DNA of 64,000 nucleotides from Bugula neritina. Its lineage: Eukaryota; Bryozoa; Gymnolaemata; Cheilostomatida; Bugulidae. Where the stretch lies: assembly GCA_964035545.1 (NCBI GenBank), contig CAXIUT010000073.1, positions 496,001-560,000 of the forward strand, read 5' to 3'. The position numbers and the translations under genes are program-made. The notes under the pieces were generated by a model. The model made no database searches. It saw only the letters and a list, made by a program, of their open reading frames with translations, and was not told the DNA's origin. This document shows, piece by piece, positions 53,641 through 63,903 of the stretch. How positions within the stretch are numbered: position 1 is the stretch's first letter; every line of letters begins with the position of its first letter.

Positions 53641-56600
53641 TACTTGATGAAAATTTTTATGCAAAACTTGATGCCTGCTTCAAAGACACCAGTGCTTAAT
53701 TACTGTGTTAACTGTATTGGCACGTTGCCATGAGATATTTGGTAATATTTCGCATCACAACAAACTCTTCAGAAAGTTGAGAAAATCAGTCTAGAAAGTT
53801 AATGAAATAAACCTACCAGAGAGAGTAAGCTAGATGTAACAAGTAGATCCAAAACAAGTTGATAAACAATTGAAGTTGAAGTCTCCATGTAGTCAACACG
53901 TTAGTCCTAATGTCAAATGCAAACGTCTGCAACCAAACTGTGTAGACTTCATAAGCTGGTTAGCTGACAGGAGAGATTAAAGTTCTTAACTCTTGTGTGT
54001 ATAGTGATGCCCATCTTGAACTAGAGATGGCTGACTGAAGACTGCTACTTTGTGAAAATTGACAATGCATATTATTATTATTCATTGTTGAGATTCACGA
54101 CTGCCATAAACAATGATAAAATATTCATTGTTGGTACTACTGAGTAGAATAAAATATAATATAATATTATTTTCTGGACAGATAAATAATATCAAATGCA
54201 TATTATAACTTACCATAAATCTACAGTGCTTCACATCTTCACCTTTTTCTGCAATGTTATTTCTTTGCAGTTAGAAGTACTAGCTGAATATATGACTATG
54301 AAACATAACCCTTCAATTTCATTGCACCAGCACCAGTTGCAAGATAGGTGTATTGAGAGTTATCTTTCCCAAAATTTTGTTCTTGGTGTTTATACGAAGC
54401 AGACACAGGCTAATATTAGTTTTGTTATTTGCAAGAGTTTTTCTGTCTGATTGTCCATCAGCAAAAGTTTGCGCCTTGCAGTTATTATGGAAATACCAGT
54501 GATGCTGGAAGACCTTTGCATTGTACACCCGCCTTTACTATTGAATTTAGATATTTTATTTTCCCATCCCCTCTCCTGCCCCCCTGTCCCCTCTAACAAC
54601 CAGCAATCCTGACTCATGTGAATTGTGTTATTGTTCTAGAGTTGGCCCATGGGCCTACAGTATACGATTTGAAACTTTATAGTTTACAGGCAGTAGAGAT
54701 GAGTCACTGCTGAAACTCATTTTATTAGTAGACTATATTGCTCTTCAATAATCAGTTTTCATATTAAAAGAGAAAGCTCATCTGCAGCGCCATTTCACAG
54801 TGTTATGTTTTGCTAGAGCAATAACTACTTTTAGATGCCTTTGCAAACATATGAGAAATAAATGAGTCATTCTATGAAAAGAGGTGTTTGCAGCACTTGT
54901 CCACTTTTGATTTACATGCGGCATGGAAACTTTTGTAGTTTTAAATAATGTCTCCAAATTCATCACTTGCATGTGTTTAGATACTTGATGAAAATTTTTA
55001 TGCAAAACTTGATGCCTGCTTCAAAGACACCAGTGCTTAATTACTGTGTTAACTGTATTGGCACGTTGCCATGAGATATTTGGTAATATTTCGCATCACA
55101 ACAAACTCTTCAGAAAGTTGAGAAAATCAGTCTAGAAAGTTAATGAAATAAACCTACCAGAGAGAGGAAGCCAGATGTAACAAGTAGATCCAAAACAAGT
55201 TGATAAACAATTGAAGTTGAAGTCTCCATGTAGTCAACACTTTAGTCCTAACGTCAAATTCAAACGTCTGCAACCAAACTGTGTAGACTTCATGAGCTGG
55301 TTAGCTGACAGGACAGATTAAAGTTCTTAACTCTTGTGTGTATAGTGATGCCCATCTTGAACTAGAGAGGGCTGACTGAAGACTGCTACTTTGTGAAAAT
55401 TGACAATGCATATTATTATTATTCATTGTTGAGATTCACGACTGCCATACACAATGATAAAATATTCATTGTTGGTACTACTGAGTAGAATAAAATATAA
55501 TATAATATTATTTTCTGGAAAGATAAATAATATCAAATGCATATTATAACTTACCATAAATCTACAGTGCTTCACATCTTCACCTTTTTCTGCAATGTTA
55601 TTTCTTTGCAGTTAGAAGTACTAGCTGAATATATGACTATGAAACATAACCCTTCAATTTCATTGCACCAGCACCAGTTGCAAGATAGGTGTGTTGGGAG
55701 TCATCTTTCCTAAAAATTTGTTCTTGGTGTTTATACGAAGCAGACACAGGCTAATATTAGTTTTGTTATTTGCAAGAGTTTTTCTGTCTGATTGTCCATC
55801 AGCAAAAGTTTGCGCCTTGCAGTTATTATGGAAATACCAGTGATGCTGGAAGACCTTTGCATTGTACACCCGCCTTGACTATTGAAGTTAGATGTTTTAT
55901 TTTCCCATCCCCTCTCCCGCCCCCTTGTCCCCTCTAACAACCGGCAATCCTGACTCATGTGAATTGTGTTATTGTTCTAGAGTTGGCCCATGGGCCTACA
56001 GTATACGATTTGAAGCTTTATAGTTTACAGGCAGTCGAGATGAGTCACTGCTGAAACCCATTTTATTAGTAGACTATATTGCTCTTCAATCATCAGTTTT
56101 CATATTAAAACAGAAAGCTCATCTGCAGCGCCATTTCACAGTGTTATATTTTGCTAGAGCAATAACTAATTTTAGATGCCTTTGCAAACATATGAGAAAT
56201 AAATGAGTCATTCTATGAAAAGAGGTGTTTGCAGCAATTGTCCACTTTTGATTTACAAGCGGCATCGAAACTTTTGTAGTTTTAAATAATATCTCCAAAC
56301 TCATCACTTGCATGTATTTAGATACTTGATAAACTTTTTTATGCAAAACTTGATGCCTGCTTCAAAGACACCAGTGCTTAATTACTGTGTTAACTGTATT
56401 GGCATGTTGCCATGAGATATTTGGTAATATTTCGCATCACAACAAACTCTTCAGAAAGTTGAGAAAATCAGTCTAGAAAGTTAATGAAATAAACCTACCA
56501 GAGAGAGGAAGCCAGATGTAACAAGTAGATCCAAAACAAGTTGATTAACAATTGAAGTTGAAATCTCCATGTAGTCAACACTTTAGTCCTAATGTCAAAT

Positions 56601-57663
56601 GCAAGCGCCTGCAACCAAACTGTGTAGACTTCATGAGCTGGTTAGCTGACAGGACTCATTAAAGTTCTTAACTCTTGTGTGTATAGTGATGCCCATCTTG
56701 AACTAGAGAGGGGTGACTGAAGACTGCTACTTTGTGAAAATTGACAATGCATATTATTATTATTCATTGTTGAGATTCACGACTGCCATAAACAATGATA
56801 AAATATTCATTGTTGGTACTACTGAGTAGAATAAAATATAATATAATATTATTTTCTGGACAGACAAATAATATCAAATGCATATTATAACTTACCATAA
56901 ATCTACAGTGCTTCACATCTTCACCTTTTTCTGCAATGTTATTTCTTTGCAGTTAGAAGTACTAGCTGAATATATGACTATGAAACATAACCCTTCAATT
57001 TCATTGCACCAGCACCAGTTGCAAGATAGGTGTGTTGGGAGTTATCTTTCCCAAAACTTTGTTCTTGGTGTTTATACGAAGCAGACACAGGCTAATATTA
57101 GTTTTGTTATTTGCAAGAGTATTTCTGTCTGATTGTCCATCGGCAAAAGTTTGCGCCTTGCAGTTATTATGGAAATACCAGTGATGCTGGAAGACCTTTG
57201 CATTGTACACCCGCCTTTACTATTGAATTTAGATGTTTTATTTTCCCATCCCCTCTCCTGCCCCCCTGTCCCCTCTAACAACCAGCAATCCTGACTCATG
57301 TGAATTGTGTTATTGTTCTAGAGTTGGCCCATGGGCCCACAGTATACGATTTGAAGCTTTATAGTTTACAGGCAGTCGAGATGAGTCACTGCTGAAACCC
57401 ATTTTATTAGTAGACTATATTGCTCTTCAATAATCAGTTTTCATATTAAAAGAGAAAGCTCATCTGCAGCGCCATTTCACAGTGTTATGTTTTGCTAGAG
57501 CAATAACTACTTTTAGATGCCTTTGCAAACATATGAGAAATAAATGAGTCATTCTATGAAAAGAGGTGTTTGCAGCACTTGTCCACTTTTGATTTTCATG
57601 CGGCATGGAAACTTTTGTAGTTTTAAATAATGTCTCCAAATTCATCACTTGCATGTGTTTAGA
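53641..57663 (+). repeat. Higher-order repeat 2, trimer unit p-(q/r hybrid)-s
   Basis: Copies 41-43. Copy 42 (54982-56322) begins as q, through CCGGCAATCC at about 55941-55950, and ends with the r-type dense patch (56237-56335). A q and an r monomer have thus been joined, with loss of exactly one monomer length. The switch lies between about 55944 and 56237, where q and r types look identical. Confidence 0.8.
56237..56335 (+). repeat. Dense substitution patch, second occurrence (copy 42)
   Basis: It carries the same cluster of changes as 52214-52312, here attached to a q-type front. This marks the right side of the q/r hybrid. Confidence 0.75.
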
Positions 57664-60600
57664 TACTTGATGAAAATTTTTATGCAAAACTTGATGCCTG
57701 CTTCAAAGACACCAGTGCTTAATTACTGTGTTAACTGTATTGGCACGTTGCCATGAGATATTTCGTAATATTTCGCATCACAACAAACTCTTCAGAAAGT
57801 TGAGAAAATCAGTCTAGAAAGTTAATGAAATAAACCTACCAGAGAGAGTAAGCTAGATGTAACAAGTAGATCCAAAACAAGTTGATAAACAATTGAAGTT
57901 GAAGTCTCCATGTAGTCAACACGTTAGTCCTAATGTCAAATGCAAACGTCTGCAACCAAACTGTGTAGACTTCATAAGCTGGTTAGCTGACAGGAGAGAT
58001 TAAAGTTCTTAACTCTTGTGTGTATAGTGATGCCCATCTTGAACTAGAGATGGCTGACTGAAGACTGCTACTTTGTGAAAATTGACAATGCATATTATTA
58101 TTATTCATTGTTGAGATTCACGACTGCCATAAACAATGATAAAATATTCATTGTTGGTACTACTGAGTAGAATAAAATATAATATAATATTATTTTCTGG
58201 ACAGATAAATAATATCAAATGCATATTATAACTTACCATAAATCTACAGTGCTTCACATCTTCACCTTTTTCTGCAATGTTATTTCTTTGCAGTTAGAAG
58301 TACTAGCTGAATATATGACTATGAAACATAACCCTTCAATTTCATTGCACCAGCACCAGTTGCAAGATAGGTGTATTGAGAGTTATCTTTCCCAAAATTT
58401 TGTTCTTGGTGTTTATACGAAGCAGACACAGGCTAATATTAGTTTTGTTATTTGCAAGAGTTTTTCTGTCTGATTGTCCATCAGCAAAAGTTTGCGCCTT
58501 GCAGTTATTATGGAAATACCAGTGATGCTGGAAGACCTTTGCATTGTACACCCGCCTTTACTATTGAATTTAGATATTTTATTTTCCCATCCCCTCTCCT
58601 GCCCCCCTGTCCCCTCTAACAACCAGCAATCCTGACTCATGTGAATTGTGTTATTGTTCTAGAGTTGGCCCATGGGCCTACAGTATACGATTTGAAACTT
58701 TATAGTTTACAGGCAGTAGAGATGAGTCACTGCTGAAACTCATTTTATTAGTAGACTATATTGCTCTTCAATAATCAGTTTTCATATTAAAAGAGAAAGC
58801 TCATCTGCAGCGCCATTTCACAGTGTTATGTTTTGCTAGAGCAATAACTACTTTTAGATGCCTTTGCAAACATATGAGAAATAAATGAGTCATTCTATGA
58901 AAAGAGGTGTTTGCAGCACTTGTCCACTTTTGATTTACATGCGGCATGGAAACTTTTGTAGTTTTAAATAATGTCTCCAAATTCATCACTTGCATGTGTT
59001 TAGATACTTGATGAAAATTTTTATGCAAAACTTGATGCCTGCTTCAAAGACACCAGTGCTTAATTACTGTGTTAACTGTATTGGCACGTTGCCATGAGAT
59101 ATTTGGTAATATTTCGCATCACAACAAACTCTTCAGAAAGTTGAGAAAATCAGTCTAGAAAGTTAATGAAATAAACCTACCAGAGAGAGGAAGCCAGATG
59201 TAACAAGTAGATCCAAAACAAGTTGATAAACAATTGAAGTTGAAGTCTCCATGTAGTCAACACTTTAGTCCTAACGTCAAATTCAAACGTCTGCAACCAA
59301 ACTGTGTAGACTTCATGAGCTGGTTAGCTGACAGGACAGATTAAAGTTCTTAACTCTTGTGTGTATAGTGATGCCCATCTTGAACTAGAGAGGGCTGACT
59401 GAAGACTGCTACTTTGTGAAAATTGACAATGCATATTATTATTATTCATTGTTGAGATTCACGACTGCCATACACAATGATAAAATATTCATTGTTGGTA
59501 CTACTGAGTAGAATAAAATATAATATAATATTATTTTCTGGAAAGATAAATAATATCAAATGCATATTATAACTTACCATAAATCTACAGTGCTTCACAT
59601 CTTCACCTTTTTCTGCAATGTTATTTCTTTGCAGTTAGAAGTACTAGCTGAATATATGACTATGAAACATAACCCTTCAATTTCATTGCACCAGCACCAG
59701 TTGCAAGATAGGTGTGTTGGGAGTCATCTTTCCTAAAAATTTGTTCTTGGTGTTTATACGAAGCAGACACAGGCTAATATTAGTTTTGTTATTTGCAAGA
59801 GTTTTTCTGTCTGATTGTCCATCAGCAAAAGTTTGCGCCTTGCAGTTATTATGGAAATACCAGTGATGCTGGAAGACCTTTGCATTGTACACCCGCCTTG
59901 ACTATTGAAGTTAGATGTTTTATTTTCCCATCCCCTCTCCCGCCCCCTTGTCCCCTCTAACAACCGGCAATCCTGACTCATGTGAATTGTGTTATTGTTC
60001 TAGAGTTGGCCCATGGGCCTACAGTATACGATTTGAAGCTTTATAGTTTACAGGCAGTCGAGATGAGTCACTGCTGAAACCCATTTTATTAGTAGACTAT
60101 ATTGCTCTTCAATCATCAGTTTTCATATTAAAACAGAAAGCTCATCTGCAGCGCCATTTCACAGTGTTATATTTTGCTAGAGCAATAACTAATTTTAGAT
60201 GCCTTTGCAAACATATGAGAAATAAATGAGTCATTCTATGAAAAGAGGTGTTTGCAGCACTTGTCCACTTTTGATTTACACGCGGCATCGAAACTTTTGT
60301 AGTTTTAAATAATGTCTCCAAATTCATCACTTGCATGTGTTTAGATACTTGATGAAAATGTTTATGCAAAATTTGATGCCTGCTTCAAAGACACCAGTGC
60401 TTAATTACTGTGTTAACTGTATTGGCACGTTGCCATGAGATATTTGGTAATATTTCGCATCACAACAAACTCTTCAGAAAGTTAAGAAAATCAGTCTAGA
60501 AAGTTAATGAAATAAACCTACCAGAGAGAGTAAGCCAGATGTAACAAGTAGATCCAAAACAAGTTGATTAACAATTGAAGTTGAAGTCTCGATGTAGTCA

Positions 60601-61600
60601 ACACTTTAGTCCTAACGTCAAATTCAAACGTCTGCAACCAAACTGTGTAGACTTCATGAGCTGGTTAGCTGACAGGACAGATTAAAGTTCTTAACTCTTG
60701 TGTGTATAGTGATGCCCATCTTGAACTAGAGAGGGCTGACTGAAGACTGCTACTTTGTGAAAATTGACAATGCATATTATTATTATTCATTGTTGAGATT
60801 CACGACTGCCATAAACAATGATAAAATATTCATTGTTGGTACTACTGAGTAGAATAAAATATAATATAATATTGTTTTCTGGACAGAAAAGTAATATCAA
60901 ATGCATATTATAACTTACCATAAATCTACAGTGCTTCACATCTTCACCTTTTCCTGCAATTTTATTTCTTTGCAGTTAGAAGTAGTAGCTGAATATATGA
61001 CGATGAAACATAACCCTTCAATTTCATTGCACCAGCACCAGTTGCAAGATAGGTGTGTTGGGAGTTATCTTTCCTAAAAATTTGTTCTTGGTGTTTATAC
61101 GAAGCAGACACAGGCTAATATTAGTTTTGTTATTTGCAAGAGTTTTTCTGTCTGATTGTCCATCAGCAAAAGTTTGCGCCTTGCAGTTATTATGGAAATA
61201 CCAGTGATGCTGGAAGACCTTTGCATTGTACACCCGCCTTTACTATTGAATTTAGATATTTTATTTTCCCATCCCCTCTCCTGCCCCCCTGTCCCCTCTA
61301 ACAACCAGCAATCCTGACTCATGTGAATTGTGTTATTGTTCTAGAGTTGGCCCATGGGCCTACAGTATACGATTTGAAGCTTTATAGTTTACAGGCAGTC
61401 GAGATGAGTCACTGCTGAAACCCATTTTATTAGTAGACTATATTGCTCTTCAATCATCAGTTTTCATATTAAAACAGAAAGCTCATCTGCAGCGCCATTT
61501 CACAGTGTTATATTTTGCTAGAGCAATAACTAATTTTAGATGCCTTTGCAAACATATGAGAAATAAATGAGTCATTCTATGAAAAGAGGTGTTTGCAGCA

Positions 61601-61699
61601 ATTGTCCACTTTTGATTTACAAGCGGCATCGAAACTTTTGTAGTTTTAAACAATATCTCCAAACTCATCACTTGCATGTATTTAGATACTTGATAAACT
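61601..61699 (+). repeat. Dense substitution patch, third occurrence (copy 46)
   Basis: It carries the same cluster, plus one private change (TTTAAACAATATC for TTTAAATAATATC) that removes a stop codon in one plus-strand frame. Its first changed base is at the position homologous to the LINE insertion point in the next copy. Confidence 0.75.
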
Positions 61700-62942
61700 T
61701 TTTTATGCAAAACTTGATGCCTGCTTCAAAGACACCAGTGCTTAATTACTGTGTTAACTGTATTGGCATGTTGCCATGAGATATTTGGTAATATTTCGCA
61801 TCACAACAAACTCTTCAGAAAGTTGAGAAAATCAGTCTAGAAAGTTAATGAAATAAACCTACCAGAGAGAGGAAGCCAGATGTAACAAGTAGATCCAAAA
61901 CAAGTTGATTAACAATTGAAGTTGAAATCTCCATGTAGTCAACACTTTAGTCCTAATGTCAAATGCAAGCGCCTGCAACCAAACTGTGTAGACTTCATGA
62001 GCTGGTTAGCTGACAGGACTCATTAAAGTTCTTAACTCTTGTGTGTATAGTGATGCCCATCTTGAACTAGAGAGGGGTGACTGAAGACTGCTACTTTGTG
62101 AAAATTGACAATGCATATTATTATTATTCATTGTTGAGATTCACGACTGCCATAAACAATGATAAAATATTCATTGTTGGTACTACTGAGTAGAATAAAA
62201 TATAATATAATATTATTTTCTGGACAGACAAATAATATCAAATGCATATTATAACTTACCATAAATCTACAGTGCTTCACATCTTCACCTTTTTCTGCAA
62301 TGTTATTTCTTTGCAGTTAGAAGTACTAGCTGAATATATGACTATGAAACATAACCCTTCAATTTCATTGCACCAGCACCAGTTGCAAGATAGGTGTGTT
62401 GGGAGTTATCTTTCCCAAAACTTTGTTCTTGGTGTTTATACGAAGCAGACACAGGCTAATATTAGTTTTGTTATTTGCAAGAGTATTTCTGTCTGATTGT
62501 CCATCGGCAAAAGTTTGCGCCTTGCAGTTATTATGGAAATACCAGTGATGCTGGAAGACCTTTGCATTGTACACCCGCCTTTACTATTGAATTTAGATGT
62601 TTTATTTTCCCATCCCCTCTCCTGCCCCCCTGTCCCCTCTAACAACCAGCAATCCTGACTCATGTGAATTGCGTTATTGTTCTAGAGTTGGCCCATGGGC
62701 CCACAGTATACGATTTGAAGCTTTATAGTTTACAGGCAGTCGAGATGGGTCACTGCTGAAACCCATTTTATTAGTAGACTATATTGCTCTTCAATAATCA
62801 GTTTTCATATTAAAAGAGAAAGCTCATCTGCAGCGCCATTTCACAGTGTTATGTTTTGCTAGAGCAATAACTACTTTTAGATGCCTTTGCAAACATATGA
62901 GAAATAAATGAGTCATTCTATGAAAAGAGGTGTTTGCAGCAT

Positions 62943-63722
62943 TTATTTTTTGAATCAAAAGATTTGAACTCCCATTTGGAAGCTATAAATCAAGATCTAA
63001 ACTCTCTGTCAATTTGGTGCAATAAAAACAAACTCACTATAAACTATGAAAAATGCAACTATATTGTTTTAAAAAACTACCAAAATCCTTTTCAAATTCT
63101 AGAAAACTGTATATTATTAAATAAAAGACCTATAAATTACTCTAACAGCATAACTTTTCTAGGTGTACAAATAGATAAAAATTTAAATTGGAGCTTGCAC
63201 ATCTCAAACCTACTTACAAAATTACGACCACTTAGTGGATTAATATACCGATGTTCTGAATATCTCCCTCAAAAAATTTTACTTTTGATATATAATTCTT
63301 TCATCAATTCCAAGTTAAATTATTGTGCAGAGGCCTGGGGAAATGCAGCTAATACCCATCTAAACAAGATTTTTATTTTTCAAAAAAAGGTAATGCGTAT
63401 CATGAACAAAAAACCGTTTGACCATCCATCAGCGCCTCTATTTACTAAGCATAAAGTTCTCTCAATATACCAGATTTACCGTTTTAAAGTGTTAAAGAAA
63501 GCTCATTCTTTTTTCTACTCTGACAATTTTTTTCCCACTCACTCTATCAATACACGTCAATCATTCATAAATCTCCCCCTTCCTCACTCTCAAACAGCAG
63601 CAGGTCACAGAAGAAACTGTTATCAGGAGGTGGCACTATGGAATGAACTGCCAATCCCTTTACGGTCAATTAGCAACCCTAATGAATTTGGGAGGAAGTT
63701 GAGGCTTTATCTGTTAGAATAG
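62943..63722 (+). pseudogene. LINE ORF2 C-terminal fragment (end of reverse transcriptase and C-terminal region)
   Basis: The frame is open from the truncation point to TAG at 63720-63722, about 259 codons from the element; an apparent start upstream is satellite sequence. The protein begins just after the point where the catalytic YADD motif would lie. Counting from an apparent TTG start at 62934, it shows W28-C-N-K-N32-K-L and I-N37-Y-E-K40, then FLGV at 75-78 followed by ID--L-W and H89: the usual palm-end and motif of non-LTR reverse transcriptases. A thumb-like region follows with YCAEAWGN at 130-137 and QKKVMRI at 150-156. Near the C terminus, LWNELP at 235-240 and LR, then a basic KLRLYLLE end, match the conserved tail of CR1/L2/Jockey-type ORF2. 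The endonuclease and catalytic residues are absent, so the fragment cannot transpose. No frameshift or stop is seen, which suggests a young insertion. Confidence 0.9.
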
Positions 63723-63875
63723 TTGTATTTTTTTTGTATTTTTCTGGATAGAGTCGCTGTCAGCTCGTGTTGGCCCGCGCATGACTAGCTAGGCTATAGC
63801 GCAATGGGCCTCATCATCGCCTCCTTGGCATTTTCTAATGTCCTTGTGTTATTAAATACCTTTGATGAAATAAAC
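63723..63875 (+). other. LINE 3' untranslated region
   Basis: After the stop codon comes a T-rich stretch, a more GC-rich block with an inverted repeat (63772-63810), and an AT-rich end with AATAAA at 63869-63874, one base before the CAAA tail. In this group the 3' UTR is the part recognised by the element's own reverse transcriptase; that role here is inferred from position. Confidence 0.75.
63772..63810 (+). other. Stem-loop in the LINE 3' UTR
   Basis: GGCCC-GCGC (63772-63780) can pair with GCGC-AAT-GGGCC (63799-63810): nine GC pairs, with AAT as a bulge on the right side. The loop contains the palindrome CTAGCTAG. Stem-loops near the 3' end are recognised by the reverse transcriptase in some L2-like LINEs (for example the eel element UnaL2), so this is a candidate recognition site. 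Confidence 0.6.
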
Positions 63876-63903
63876 CAAACAAACAAACAAACAAACAAAC
63901 AAA
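63876..63903 (+). repeat. (CAAA)7 tail of the LINE
   Basis: Seven perfect CAAA units end directly against satellite sequence. This is a microsatellite-type LINE tail rather than poly(A). The last bases, AAAC, overlap the target's AC, so the exact junction is ambiguous by one or two bases. Confidence 0.9.

Larger units (their letters stand above)
62942..63903 (+). mobile_element. 5'-truncated non-LTR retrotransposon (LINE), CR1/L2/Jockey-like
   Basis: Satellite sequence stops after TTTGCAGCA at 62941 and resumes with CTTGTCCAC at 63904, with 962 bp of unrelated DNA between. In order the insert has the 3' end of a reverse-transcriptase frame (to 63722), a 3' UTR of about 150 bp with a stem-loop, AATAAA at 63869-63874 and seven CAAA units. 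This is the standard form of a 5'-truncated LINE copy. The satellite resumes exactly in register, so no target bases were lost, and at most one base (A) could be counted as duplicated. Short or absent target-site duplications and microsatellite tails are known for CR1- and L2-type elements, which fits, but clade assignment from the C-terminal fragment alone is tentative. The insertion is in only one of 47 copies, so it came after the last spread of this unit. Confidence 0.92.

Noticed and set aside
61567-61779. 70-codon plus-strand frame unique to copy 46
   Set aside because: It is created by a private base change (AAACAATATC) that removes a stop inside the dense substitution patch. No other support.
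62934-62942. Start codon (TTG) of the LINE frame
   Set aside because: It lies in satellite sequence, left of the junction, and is joined to the LINE frame by chance. The element is truncated at its 5' end and has no start of its own.
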